Shown here piece after piece: positions 52,024-60,819 of a stretch of DNA of 64,000 nt. A program made the position numbers and the translations under genes. Numbering within the stretch: the first letter of the stretch is position 1; each line of letters starts with the position of its first letter. This DNA is from Kineosporia mesophila. GTDB taxonomy: Bacteria; Actinomycetota; Actinomycetes; Actinomycetales; Kineosporiaceae. The stretch spans positions 62,001 to 126,000 of the forward strand of contig NZ_JAJOMA010000012.1 in NCBI RefSeq assembly GCF_021129235.1, written 5' to 3'. The notes under the pieces are model-generated. The model did not search any database and was not told the DNA's origin. It saw only the letters and a program-made list of their open reading frames with translations.

Positions 52024-52890
52024 ATGAGCGAGGCACCGAATCTGGCGGAACTCCTGCGGTCCTGGCGCACCCAGGTCAGCCCGGCCGACGTCGGGCTGCC
52101 GTTCCGTCCGGATTCACGCCGCACGCCCGGGCTGCGCCGCGAGGAGGTCGCCTGGCTGGCCGGCATCTCCCCGGACTACGTCAAACGGCTGGAGCAGGGG
52201 CGGGCACATCCCAGTAGTTCCGTACTGAGAGCGCTTGCCCGCACCCTGCGCATCTCTGGCGCGGAGTACGAGATGGCTTGCCGTATCGCCGGGTACGCGG
52301 TGCAGGCCGGCGGGCAGGTGCCGCAGACGATCGGCCCGAGCGTGCAGCGGCTCCTGGACCGCTTCGCCGACACGCCCGTCGCCGTGTTCGACGCGGCCTG
52401 GACCCTGCTGGAGCACAACGACATCTGGGCCGCGATGAGCGGCGACAGGCGCAATCCCCGCCCGGGCCGGGCGGAGAACCTGGTGTGGCGCTCGTTCCTG
52501 GGTGATCCGGGCCGGATGCGGCACCTCGATCTGGCCGGCTACCGGGCCTCGCTGATCGCCGACCTGCGGGCCGTGGCCGCGCGCTATCCCGCCGACCGTG
52601 AGCTGGCCGGCCTGATTGGCGAACTACGGCGCTCCAGCGACGAATTCGCACGGCTGTGGTCGATCACGGCGGCGGCCCACTACGGCAACGGGAACGAGAG
52701 CAAGACCCTTGACCATCCCGTGGTCGGCGAACTGCACCTGGACTGCGACGTGCTGTCGGTGCACGGCGCCGACCTGCGGATCATCGTGTTCAGTGCCGTG
52801 CCCGGCAGCGAATCATCCGAGCGGCTGAAGCTGTTGAGCGTGCTCGGGGTCCAGGACATGACCGTTCCGGCAGCGCCACCGACGCCGTGA
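52024..52890 (+). CDS. XRE regulator with MmyB-like domain
   Basis: A 288-residue regulator: helix-turn-helix with LAELLRSWRTQVSPADVGLP, RTPGLRREEVAWLAGIS and YVKRLEQGRAHPSS, then an MmyB-like domain (TPVAVFDAAWTLLEHNDIWA). It starts 37 bases after the NmrA-like gene on the same strand and probably shares its transcript, controlling that gene and perhaps the exporter. A wobble hairpin terminator follows at 53006. Confidence 0.88.
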   Translation: MSEAPNLAELLRSWRTQVSPADVGLPFRPDSRRTPGLRREEVAWLAGISPDYVKRLEQGRAHPSSSVLRALARTLRISGAEYEMACRIAGYAVQAGGQVPQTIGPSVQRLLDRFADTPVAVFDAAWTLLEHNDIWAAMSGDRRNPRPGRAENLVWRSFLGDPGRMRHLDLAGYRASLIADLRAVAARYPADRELAGLIGELRRSSDEFARLWSITAAAHYGNGNESKTLDHPVVGELHLDCDVLSVHGADLRIIVFSAVPGSESSERLKLLSVLGVQDMTVPAAPPTP

Positions 52891-53005
52891 CCAGGAGGGC
52901 GATCCACACCGCCCTGAGCTCAGGGGAATCTCGCCGACCAGGCGCGTTTCCGGCCCAAGACGTTCCAGCGGCCGGAGACAGCCCGCGGCGGGTGAGATGC
53001 CAGGC

Positions 53006-53055
53006 CCGATCGCTCCGTAACCGGCTGCCCTCGCAACCGGTTACGGAGTGATCGG
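53006..53055. terminator. Bidirectional hairpin terminator
   Basis: Arms CCGATCGCTCCGTAACCGG (53006-53024) and CCGGTTACGGAGTGATCGG (53037-53055) pair over 19 bases with one G-T wobble around a 12-base loop. It lies between the XRE stop (52890) and the convergent fasciclin stop (53081). Confidence 0.85.
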
Positions 53056-53080
53056 CTGGGACGGCAGCCGGAAGCCGTCG

Positions 53081-53788
53081 TCAGGGCAGGTCGACCGGGC
53101 GCAGCACGCGGTTGATGACGTGGCCGATCTGCTTGTTGCCCTTGTTGACGTCCACCTTGATGACCTGAGGGTTGGCGTCGCTCTTGTCGGCGTCCACGAG
53201 GCGGAAGGTCACGCAGGGGTACTTCAGTGCGACCTTCAGTTTCACGGTGCCGCCCTGGGCGGTCTTGAGCACGGCACCGTCGGACTTGAGCGCGGCCTTA
53301 CCGGTAATGGTGCTGCCCGGCACGACGTGGTAAAGCAGCACTTCCTCGATGGTGTCGGTGCCCAGGCCGGCCAGAGCACGGAAGGCTGCCTTCTCACTGG
53401 GCAGCTTCTTGGCCTTGGTGATGTCCTTGACCAGGAGCTCGAAGGCCCGATCGGTGGGCAGGAAAGCGGTCACGGGCGTCTTTCCGTCGGTCAGGACGCT
53501 GACCGAGGACTTGGGCTTGGCCTTCAGAACGGTGACGACGGCCGTCCGCAGGATGTCGAAATCCTTTCCGTTGTGGTCGAAGCGATGCTTGTCGGCCAGG
53601 AGCACCGACGCCAGGGACCGGTTGCCGGCCGGAGAGGTCGCGGCCTGGGCGATCGAGGTCGTGGCGTTCTGCCCGGTGGACACCGCGCTGGCCGACGCAG
53701 TGGCAGGTAGCAGCACCGCCGACGTCAGTCCGACAGCGGTACCGGCAGCAGCAGCGAGCGTGATCACGGGGCGTGAAAGGCGCATCAT
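53081..53788 (-). CDS. Secreted fasciclin (FAS1) domain protein, MPT70/MPT83-like
   Basis: A 235-residue exported protein with a signal peptide (SRPVITLAAAAGTAVGLTSA). One fasciclin domain spans residues about 55-232: VTAFLPTDRAFELLVKDITK, EEVLLYHVVPGSTITGKAAL and the closing IGHVINRVLRPVDLP. GGAAGGG precedes the double ATG. It lies divergently from a sigma/anti-sigma pair. In mycobacteria the secreted fasciclin proteins MPT70 and MPT83 are controlled by SigK and RskA, so this protein is probably the target of the adjacent sigma factor. It may act in adhesion. Confidence 0.88.
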   Translation of the reverse strand: MMRLSRPVITLAAAAGTAVGLTSAVLLPATASASAVSTGQNATTSIAQAATSPAGNRSLASVLLADKHRFDHNGKDFDILRTAVVTVLKAKPKSSVSVLTDGKTPVTAFLPTDRAFELLVKDITKAKKLPSEKAAFRALAGLGTDTIEEVLLYHVVPGSTITGKAALKSDGAVLKTAQGGTVKLKVALKYPCVTFRLVDADKSDANPQVIKVDVNKGNKQIGHVINRVLRPVDLP

Positions 53789-53829
53789 GATTCCCTTCCG
53801 GGGGTCGTGGCGGGTGGTGTCGTTCTGGG

Positions 53830-53857
53830 ATTCGCTTCCGGGCCCGCGTACGGATGC
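53830..53857 (-). promoter_or_regulatory. Putative SigK-type promoter of the fasciclin gene
   Basis: On the minus strand, GCATCC (53857-53852) and GCGAAT (53835-53830) are separated by 16 bases, with the start codon about 42 bases downstream. I recall the mycobacterial SigK promoter as CCATCC and CCGAAT at about this spacing; five of six bases match in each box. Confidence 0.5.
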
Positions 53858-53954
53858 ACCTGAGCCCAGAAACTTGCGCCGAGTTCCCGGCTGCGCCGGT
53901 CATGGTGCGAAATGGGTTAGGTTCAGACGTGCTTGATCGAGGACGGCGACCACG

Positions 53955-54527
53955 ATGAGTGACGTTGGTCATCCGGTGGGCGGGAGTGACGAGGAGATCC
54001 GCAAGGGTTTCCAGGCCGACGACGAAGGCTCACTCAGGCTGCTCTACGACTGTTATGGCCCAGCTGTTCTGCACCTGGCCAGAACCGTGGTGGGTAACCA
54101 CGCCGACGCCGAGGACGTCGTGCAGGCGACCTTCGTCGCGGCCTGGCACAACCGCGACAGTTATCAGCCCGAACTCGGCAGCCTCCTCGGCTGGCTCCTG
54201 GGAATCGCCCGGCGCAAGGCTGTCGACCTGATCCGGGTGCGCTCGCGGCAGGATCGGGTGACCGACTCTCTTCGTCGGGTAGCGTCGCCGCCGTCATCGG
54301 TCGAGCATGATACGGAGACCGTCCTGGAGCAGCTCGTCATCGCCGACGAGCTGACGGTTCTGGAACCGCAACAGCGCCGCGTCCTCGAGCTGGCGCTGTA
54401 CGACGACCTGACCCACAGTCAGATCGCCGCCGTGACAGGCTTGGCGCTCGGCACGGTCAAGAGTCATCTGCGCCGTGGCGTGGCCCGCCTGCGCAAGCGA
54501 AGGGAGCTGGACCGTGGCGCATATTGA
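53955..54527 (+). CDS. ECF sigma factor, SigK-like by context
   Basis: A 190-residue sigma factor. Region 2 at residues about 22-85 (YGPAVLHLARTVVGNHADAE, DVVQATFVAAWHN) and region 4 at about 125-182 (LEPQQRRVLELALYDDLTHS, IAAVTGLALGTVKSHLRRG). Its end overlaps the anti-sigma gene by 14 bases, so the two are translationally coupled. The divergent fasciclin gene supports a SigK-like role rather than a generic ECF role. Confidence 0.88.
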   Translation: MSDVGHPVGGSDEEIRKGFQADDEGSLRLLYDCYGPAVLHLARTVVGNHADAEDVVQATFVAAWHNRDSYQPELGSLLGWLLGIARRKAVDLIRVRSRQDRVTDSLRRVASPPSSVEHDTETVLEQLVIADELTVLEPQQRRVLELALYDDLTHSQIAAVTGLALGTVKSHLRRGVARLRKRRELDRGAY

Positions 54528-55218
54528 TTCTGAGCGTCTTACCCTTGTCGCAGTCGGCGAGCAGCACATGTCTACCCAGGAGACCGGGCATCTGGAGCAG
54601 TGCCGGACGTGCGCCGACAGCCTGTCGGACCTGTGCACGGTCATCGGCGTGGCGCGGGACGCGGAACCGGTTCGCGAGCTCCCGGCCATGCCCGGTGACC
54701 TGTGGCAGCGCATTTCCCAGGAGGTTTTCGCCCAGCCGCCGACCGTGCTGGAGGTGGCGCCGGGAAGCGACCGTCCGGGGCGCCGGCGACAGGGCCGGAC
54801 AGCCTGGCGGGCCGCCCTGCTGGCCGTGGCGGCCGCCCTCGTGGGCATCGCCGGGACCCTGGGTGTACAGACGCTGGTGGAAAGGCCTCCTACAATTGTT
54901 GCCGAGGCCAGCCTGGGGTCCAAGAACGCGGTCACGCGGGCGGTTCGGGGCACCGTCACGATCGTCGACACCGGACACGGGTTGCAGATGAAGGTCGATG
55001 TTTCCGATATGCCCTCCACCACGGGCTATTACGCGGTGTGGCTGTATGACGGCGCGGACACGATGATTCCGCTGGGGACGCTCGGTCCGGCTCCGCTGAA
55101 CCTGCCGGCCTCGGTCAGCGACCTGGAGAGATTTCCTCTTGTCGACATTTCCGCCCAGCAGCTCGGTCAGCAGGCGCACGGGGTGTCCCTGCTGCAAGGC
55201 GCGCTCCGGACGGAGTAA
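54514..55218 (+). CDS. RskA-like anti-sigma factor
   Basis: A 234-residue bitopic protein starting at GTG 54514. The N-terminal anti-sigma domain has the zinc motif HLEQCRTC (residues about 27-34). One membrane helix lies at about 90-112 (AALLAVAAALVGIAGTLGV). The extracytoplasmic part ends in an RskA-like beta domain (GYYAVWLYDGADTMIPLGTL). It should hold the upstream sigma factor inactive until cleaved by site-1 and site-2 proteases. Confidence 0.87.
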   Translation: MAHIDSERLTLVAVGEQHMSTQETGHLEQCRTCADSLSDLCTVIGVARDAEPVRELPAMPGDLWQRISQEVFAQPPTVLEVAPGSDRPGRRRQGRTAWRAALLAVAAALVGIAGTLGVQTLVERPPTIVAEASLGSKNAVTRAVRGTVTIVDTGHGLQMKVDVSDMPSTTGYYAVWLYDGADTMIPLGTLGPAPLNLPASVSDLERFPLVDISAQQLGQQAHGVSLLQGALRTE

Positions 55219-55355
55219 CCCGGCGGGCTCCGTCACCGGGCCTCGCCGGGCCCGGCCGACCGCCTGAAATGCCGCATCCAGTCATCCCCACTACCGTGGC
55301 CGGACCTGCCGCAGACCGGGCGGCAGGAGAACCGGAACCTGGAGGAGTGGTGCCG

Positions 55356-55877
55356 ATGAGGATCGACAGTCAGGTGGAGCCGCTCGTGCGCGAGGCCCTG
55401 GCGGCCGTGGTCGCGCGGGATCCGGCGCGATCGGTGGTGGCCACCCAGACCCTCGTCGACCAGGGAGATCAGACCTTCGCCGACGCCGTCGACCTGTGCC
55501 TCGCCGTCGACAACCACGTGCTGCTCGACCTCTACGACGGGCCCCCGAACCTCGACAGCATCGCGTCCCTGGCCGATTCCGTCGTGCACATGGAGGCCTG
55601 GGCCGATATCGACCGGCCGACCGCGCAGACCTTCCTCACCGCTCTGGTCGAGCAGGAAGACCCGGCCCTGCTGCTTCCTCCCGCCGACGCGGTGGAGGCC
55701 GGATTCGTCGTCGGGGGCTGGCTGCTCTCGGCATTCGTGCCCGAGAGCGCCTCCTGGGAGAGCGCCCTGGACCATGCGCTCGACGCCCTCGGATCCGACG
55801 ACTGGACGGCCGAGAGCCTGGCCGTCGGAGCCGGCGGGTTCGCCGGCACCATCCGGAGGGTCAGCCCCAGTCGCTGA
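55356..55877 (+). CDS. Hypothetical protein
   Basis: A 173-residue acidic, mostly helical protein (ATG 55356, GGAGGAG eight bases upstream). Sequence includes VEPLVREALAAVVARDPARS, DQGDQTFADAVDLCLAVDNH, EAWADIDRPTAQTFLTALV and WESALDHALDALGSDDW. There is no membrane segment or known motif. It lies alone between the anti-sigma gene and the LuxR gene; a link to either is unproven. Confidence 0.7.
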   Translation: MRIDSQVEPLVREALAAVVARDPARSVVATQTLVDQGDQTFADAVDLCLAVDNHVLLDLYDGPPNLDSIASLADSVVHMEAWADIDRPTAQTFLTALVEQEDPALLLPPADAVEAGFVVGGWLLSAFVPESASWESALDHALDALGSDDWTAESLAVGAGGFAGTIRRVSPSR

Positions 55878-56017
55878 CCGGGCGGCATCAGTGAACAGCT
55901 CCCCACCCGACGTTCACAGTTCGTCCACAACGCTCCGATTAGTGTCCGTCCGGTCAGCGAGTGCTGACCGTCCGGACCGCTGATCGGCCCGGACGCGCGG
56001 GTGAAGGAGAGCTGCCA

Positions 56018-56827
56018 GTGTCAGCCAGTGTGCTGTTCGAACTCCGCGGACCGGAAGTGGTCCCTGAACAGGTGAACGACCGCCCGGAGCTCGCGGTGCT
56101 GAGTTCCCGGCTGGCCCGCCCGGAAAACGGCCCGTCCAGCACGGTGCTGCGCGGCGCCCCGGGCACCGGCAGGTCCGCCCTGCTGGACGCGCTCGCAGCC
56201 CAGGCCCCCACTCACGGTCTGCGGGTACTGCGGGCCTGCGGCGCCGAGGCCGAGGCGGAACTGCCGTTCTCCGGACTGCACCAGCTGCTGTACCCGCTGC
56301 GGGAGTACATCGCCCGGCTACCGGGCACCCAGCGCCAGGCCCTGAACCGGGCCTTCGGCCTGACCGACGGCCCGGAACCCTCCCGCTTCGTCATCTCGGC
56401 GGCGGCACTCGCCCTGGTCGACACCGCCGCCACCGCCCAAGGACCGCTCCTGCTCCTGGTGGACGACGTCGTCGGGATCGACCCCTCCAGCGCCGAAGTC
56501 CTCGGCTTCATCGCTCGCCGGCTGTCCGGCCGCCCGGTGCTGTTCCTGGCCGCGGCCACCGACGACGACCCCGCCACCCTCACCGCCGGATTACCCGAAC
56601 TACGCTTGCGCGACACCGGATCCGGGACCCAGAGCGCCTCCTCGTCCGATCTCACCGCCCAGGAACTGCGGATCGCCGACCTGGCCGCCCAGGGCCTCAC
56701 CAACAAGCAGATCGGCGAACGTCTCTTCCTCTCCCACCGCACGGTCAGCACCCATCTGTACAGGATCTTCCCGAAACTCGGCATCAGCTCCCGGGCGGCC
56801 CTACGGGACGCGCTCGCCGCACACTGA
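56018..56827 (+). CDS. Short LuxR regulator with AAA ATPase domain
   Basis: A 269-residue protein starting at GTG 56018 (AAGGAG eight bases upstream). Walker A GAPGTGRSALL is at about residues 46-56, Walker B LLLLVDDVVG near 145-154, and the LuxR helix-turn-helix at the C-terminus (LTAQELRIADLAAQGLTNKQ, IGERLFLSHRTVSTHLY). Regulators of this ATPase-LuxR type are normally about 900 residues with a long TPR middle. Here the ATPase is followed almost directly by the DNA-binding domain. It is convergent with the injection-system operon, with two bases between the stops. Confidence 0.83.
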   Translation: MSASVLFELRGPEVVPEQVNDRPELAVLSSRLARPENGPSSTVLRGAPGTGRSALLDALAAQAPTHGLRVLRACGAEAEAELPFSGLHQLLYPLREYIARLPGTQRQALNRAFGLTDGPEPSRFVISAAALALVDTAATAQGPLLLLVDDVVGIDPSSAEVLGFIARRLSGRPVLFLAAATDDDPATLTAGLPELRLRDTGSGTQSASSSDLTAQELRIADLAAQGLTNKQIGERLFLSHRTVSTHLYRIFPKLGISSRAALRDALAAH

Positions 56828-56829
56828 GC

Positions 56830-57891
56830 TCAATACCGGTACAGCTCCACCTCGGCAATGGCGATCTCCTTGCCGTCCGAGGTGCCGAAGCCCTCACCCA
56901 GCACCAGCACCACCTGCACGGCACCGTCGACCCGGATTCGCACCAGTTCTGGCGTGTAGTCTTTCAGCGTAACCTGTTTCGTGGTGCGCCGGCCCTGCTG
57001 GTCGAATACCACCAGGGTCAGGGTGTGTGGACGGGCCTGCTGGTCGCGCAGTTCCGGCCGGGGGGAGACCCCGGGCGTGATCCGGACCGCTCTCAGGTCG
57101 GTCGGGTTGATCACCGCCCGCAGGAACTGGCCGCGGGAGTCACCCGAGAAGCCCGGCCCCCACCAGGTGTTCGACCCGCCGTCGAAGGCCGAGGTCGCAG
57201 GATGCTGCGGATCGCTGTTCGACGCGTCCACCGAGATCGGTACGACGGCCACCGGAGTGCTGACCCGGTCCTGGTAGCGGTAGAACAGCGGTCTGGCCAG
57301 CAGTACACCGGCCAGGAAGATGAGCATCGTCAGCAGGCCGGCCCCGACCGCGAACCACGGCACGTCGTTCAGGCGGTCCCGGAATCGTTTCCACCACGAG
57401 GGTTCCGGCGGCGAGGCGGCCACCGGCACCCGGCTCAGCTCGACCCCGCAGTTGCGGCAGAAGATCCGGTCGCTGCGGTTCTCCACCGAGCAGTTCCAGC
57501 AGAGGACGCCCCTCTCCCGTACCGGTTCGGGTGTCCGGGTCACGGGTCGCACCGGATCGGGCCGGCCCGGCGCCACCTCGCCCACTCCCGGAAGCGATTC
57601 CGGCACGGGGAGTAGCAGGGCCCGGGCCCGCTCGAGTTCGGGATCCGCCGGGCCGTCCTCTCGCGGAGGCGACGACGGACCGGGCCGCGACGGCCCGGGG
57701 CGGGAGACTCCGGGTTGAGTGGGGCCAGGCTGGGAAGGGGCAGGTCGCGCCGGTCCCGGCTGGGAAGGCGAGGGCTGGGAAGGCCCCGGCCGGACCGAAC
57801 CGGGTTGTGCGGGAGCGGGATACGCCGGCCCCGGCGGGCGGCGACGCGGTTCGCTGCTTTCGTTCGGCATCGGTTGCTCAGTTCCTCTCAT
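56830..57891 (-). CDS. Membrane zinc-ribbon protein of the injection-system operon, CisA-like
   Basis: A 353-residue protein. Residues 1 to about 90 are disordered and proline rich (repeats of QPGP/RPGP). A zinc ribbon follows (LCWNCSVENRSDRIFCRNCG, about residues 130-150). One membrane helix lies at about 180-203 (VGAGLLTMLIFLAGVLLA). The C-terminal 150 residues form a discoidin/NADase-type glycan-binding-like domain (HPATSAFDGGSNTWWGPGFS). ATG 57891 overlaps the tail gene stop as ATGA; ATG 57870 is an alternative. In streptomycetes a membrane protein called CisA tethers the cytoplasmic injection system to the membrane. This protein has a matching place and layout, recalled rather than compared. 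Confidence 0.75.
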   Translation of the reverse strand: MRGTEQPMPNESSEPRRRPPGPAYPAPAQPGSVRPGPSQPSPSQPGPARPAPSQPGPTQPGVSRPGPSRPGPSSPPREDGPADPELERARALLLPVPESLPGVGEVAPGRPDPVRPVTRTPEPVRERGVLCWNCSVENRSDRIFCRNCGVELSRVPVAASPPEPSWWKRFRDRLNDVPWFAVGAGLLTMLIFLAGVLLARPLFYRYQDRVSTPVAVVPISVDASNSDPQHPATSAFDGGSNTWWGPGFSGDSRGQFLRAVINPTDLRAVRITPGVSPRPELRDQQARPHTLTLVVFDQQGRRTTKQVTLKDYTPELVRIRVDGAVQVVLVLGEGFGTSDGKEIAIAEVELYRY

Positions 57892-58448
57892 CGGGAGCCG
57901 GGGCCGGGCCGCAGACCCAGCACCTCGACGGTGTACGGAATGTGGGCCGGACGCGCTCCGGCGACAACCTCGTCCAGACGCTGGCGATCGACGGACGACG
58001 GGTCGGCGACCCGCAGGGTGACCCGCAACCACGGGCCCTGGTCACCCGGGAACGGGCCCAGCGGGCCGGAAGACCAGATCGCGCCACCGCTCTCGGTGAT
58101 CTCCGGGTCGACCCCGAACATCAGCCGGATCGCGATCGCCAGCCCCCGGGGCGTTCCCCGGGAACGGTGCAGGAGACCGGCCGCCGCGACCGCCGCCCGC
58201 CGCACCGACGCGTCCTCGTCCCCGTCCAGCTCGGCCCCCACCCAGCGCCCGAGCCAGTCGACGAAGTCCATCGGCGCCAGCAGGGGGTCGAAATAGAACG
58301 GCAGGCAGTCCAGAACGGTCAGCAACGGCGCGAAGACACTGTCCAGGCCGGTGCTGAACCGCTGCCCGAACTCGTCGTCGGCGTACACGGCGGGCAGCCG
58401 TTCACCCAGAGGATGAGGACTCGTCAGCTCGGGCAGGGCGCCTCTCAC
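57888..58448 (-). CDS. Contractile injection system tail protein I (gpI-like)
   Basis: A 186-residue baseplate protein: LGERLPAVYADDEFGQRFSTG, FAPLLTVLDCLPFYFDPLLA, MDFVDWLGRWVGAELDGDED and LLHRSRGTPRGLAIAIRLMF. These are the phrases of phage P2 gpI/Afp12-like tail proteins. It overlaps the baseplate J gene by four bases (ATGA). It joins the baseplate wedge to the outer components. Confidence 0.85.
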   Translation of the reverse strand: MRGALPELTSPHPLGERLPAVYADDEFGQRFSTGLDSVFAPLLTVLDCLPFYFDPLLAPMDFVDWLGRWVGAELDGDEDASVRRAAVAAAGLLHRSRGTPRGLAIAIRLMFGVDPEITESGGAIWSSGPLGPFPGDQGPWLRVTLRVADPSSVDRQRLDEVVAGARPAHIPYTVEVLGLRPGPGSR

Positions 58449-60403
58449 GACGGCCCGATCACGTCGACGTCGTGCTCGAACGAGAAGAACAACGACGAAG
58501 AGGACAGCGTGAGGACGTCGGTGGCATCGCCCCGTCGTCGGGTCAGGGGATCGGAGGGGTGGAGCAGCACCTCGTCCACCAGTTCCACCCCCGGAAGACG
58601 TTGCAGGGCGGCGAACAGATCACCTGAACGCAGAGGACGACCGAACGGCCAGCCGGTCCGGTCGGGTCCTCCGGTCATCGGGTCGAGGAAGTCGTACAGG
58701 GCGTCCAGGGCGCGGGCGCGCACCTGGCCGACCTGGGCCGCACGATAGGAGTGCAGCGTGGCCTTTACCGAGACACCCTGATAGAAGGGCGGTCCCACAG
58801 CCAGCCGGGTACCCAGGGGGCGCCGCTGGTCGAGATAGCGGGTGATCTTGTCCAGCAGCAGGTCACCGGGCACCAGCTGCTCGAACCGCAACCGGCCGCC
58901 CCGGTCCGTGACGGCCTGCGGCACCACGAGAATGCGGACCGCGTTCTCACCGTGATCGGTGGCGGACATCCCCACGCAGGTGATCCGGGCCGTCTCCGGC
59001 GCCGCCCGCCGGGCGAGCTCCTCGTAGTCCCGCACGGTGACCGCGCGGTCCTGGGCCCGCAAGGTGATCGGGGCCCGCACCGACGCCTCGTCCACCGTCT
59101 CGCCGTTCACCCCGCCCCGGGCCGCCTCGCGGTTCTCCACCCGGGCCACGAACGGGATCGAGCTGCGCAGCACCTGCAACGTGCCCCGCGAGACGTTCCC
59201 GGCCCGCCCACCGCCGGCCCGGTACCGCGCGGCGCGAATCATTCCTCCGCGCAGCGGAACCGCGCCGTACTGACGCAGACTGCCGTCCGGTTCCCGCACC
59301 GCCGGGCCGAACGAGATCTCCCCGGTGGCCGGCTCCAGGGTGACGTGCCGGTCGTCCGGCCCGGATTCGGAGAAGTCGTCCACCACCTGCCAGGGCCGCC
59401 AGCCCGCGTCCTGTGCTACCTCCAGCAGCAGCGGCGGATCGTCGGCCAGCACCGGGACGCCGGCCACCCGGACCCGTTGTCCCGGAGTGCCGGTGGCCTC
59501 CCCGAGCAGCTCGTTGTGCACCACCTGGGCGTGCACCGCCGACACCGTCCCGCCGATGGTGAACGCGTCGGCGGCCCGCACGGTCGGTGAGGTGGTGAAG
59601 AACGGCTGGTCCGGGAACGGGGCCACCACCAGGCAGCGCAGCCAGCCCGCGTCCCGGTCACCGAACCGGCTGGGTGCGTGAGTGGCCGGGACGTGCAGCA
59701 CCACGTTCCCGGCCCGGTTCAGCCCGCCGGTGCCGTCCTCCTCGAGTTCGCAGTCCTGCCAGCCGTTCGGGGTCCAGGCCTGCCAGCGCAGCGGTGGCTG
59801 ACGGGGGTCCACGCCGACTCCGTCCACCGTGCTCTCCAACGTCAGCATCACCGCGCAGCCGGGCACGGCCGCGGACAGCCCGAACAGCAGGGCGTCACCG
59901 GCCTGGGGCGGATTACCGAACACCGGGACGTCCCGCCCGGAGCGCACCTGAGGAGTCAGATCGATTACGCCCGAGCCGTTCTGGGTCTCGCGGGCGACGT
60001 ATTCCAGGGTGCCCGGGGGGATTAGCAGATCGCGTTCGGTGGCGAAGATCAGGGCTTCGTCGGTCTCGGTGCGCAGGGTCGCCACCTCGGTGTCGGCCGG
60101 CAACGTCACGGTGTCCGGCTGCGGCGCCGAGAGCCAGAAGATCACGTCGGCCCGGGCCGCGGCCGGCGCGAAGAGCTTCACCCCGAGCAGGTTGAGGAAG
60201 GCCAGGTAGTTCTTGTCCGGCACCCGGTTCAGCCGGTACACTAGCTGGTCGGCCAGGTGGGCCACGGCTTCGATCAGGGTGACGCCCGGGTCGGAGACGT
60301 TGTGGTCGGTCCATTCCGGGTTGTGCTGCTGCACATGTCGTTTGGCGTCGTCCACGAACTGCTGAAAACGCCGGTCGTCGAGATCGGGGGAGGGCAGTCC
60401 CAT
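58445..60403 (-). CDS. Contractile injection system baseplate J-like protein
   Basis: A 652-residue protein of the putative baseplate assembly family: LDDRRFQQFVDDAKRHVQQH, WTDHNVSDPGVTLIEAVAHL and ADQLVYRLNRVPDKNYLAFL at the N-terminus. The later VRAPITLRAQDRAVTVRDYE, LARRAAPETARITCV and DLLLDKITRYLDQRRPLGTR phrases are characteristic of P2 gpJ. It corresponds to Afp11. Stop and start overlap neighbours on both sides by one to four bases. Confidence 0.9.
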   Translation of the reverse strand: MGLPSPDLDDRRFQQFVDDAKRHVQQHNPEWTDHNVSDPGVTLIEAVAHLADQLVYRLNRVPDKNYLAFLNLLGVKLFAPAAARADVIFWLSAPQPDTVTLPADTEVATLRTETDEALIFATERDLLIPPGTLEYVARETQNGSGVIDLTPQVRSGRDVPVFGNPPQAGDALLFGLSAAVPGCAVMLTLESTVDGVGVDPRQPPLRWQAWTPNGWQDCELEEDGTGGLNRAGNVVLHVPATHAPSRFGDRDAGWLRCLVVAPFPDQPFFTTSPTVRAADAFTIGGTVSAVHAQVVHNELLGEATGTPGQRVRVAGVPVLADDPPLLLEVAQDAGWRPWQVVDDFSESGPDDRHVTLEPATGEISFGPAVREPDGSLRQYGAVPLRGGMIRAARYRAGGGRAGNVSRGTLQVLRSSIPFVARVENREAARGGVNGETVDEASVRAPITLRAQDRAVTVRDYEELARRAAPETARITCVGMSATDHGENAVRILVVPQAVTDRGGRLRFEQLVPGDLLLDKITRYLDQRRPLGTRLAVGPPFYQGVSVKATLHSYRAAQVGQVRARALDALYDFLDPMTGGPDRTGWPFGRPLRSGDLFAALQRLPGVELVDEVLLHPSDPLTRRRGDATDVLTLSSSSLFFSFEHDVDVIGPS

Positions 60404-60819
60404 CAGGCACCACCTGTCGAGGGCTCGTCGGAAGGGATCGTGTAGAACGGGAAGACCAGGTTGCGGGGGCTGTTCGTGCCGCGGATCGCGTACCGCACGT
60501 CGATCAGGACCACGCCGTCGTCGTCGTTGTCCTCCAGCACGTTGACCTCGGCGACCTCGATGCGTGGTTCCCAGCGGTCCAGCGAGCTGCGCACCTCGTA
60601 CCGGATCCGCCCGGCCGTCGCCTCGTTCACCGGGGCGAACACCAGGTCATGGATGGCACAACCGAATTCCGGACGCATCGGGCGTTCGCCCGGCGCGGTG
60701 GCCAGCACCAGCCGGATCGCCTGCTCGATCTCGCGCTGACCGCGGGCCAGCGCGACCGAGCCGGACGCGTCCACCCGCATCGGGAAGGCCCAGCCGGAAC
60801 CGATGAACTGCTCGGCCAT
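60403..60819 (-). CDS. gp25/GPW-like baseplate protein
   Basis: A 138-residue protein with the gp25 wedge fold: FIGSGWAFPMRVDASGSVAL, GQREIEQAIRLVLATAPGER, PMRPEFGCAIHDLVFAPVNE. It corresponds to Afp9. It overlaps the VgrG-like gene start side and the baseplate J gene by one base each. No PAAR gene lies between it and the J protein. Confidence 0.9.
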   Translation of the reverse strand: MAEQFIGSGWAFPMRVDASGSVALARGQREIEQAIRLVLATAPGERPMRPEFGCAIHDLVFAPVNEATAGRIRYEVRSSLDRWEPRIEVAEVNVLEDNDDDGVVLIDVRYAIRGTNSPRNLVFPFYTIPSDEPSTGGA

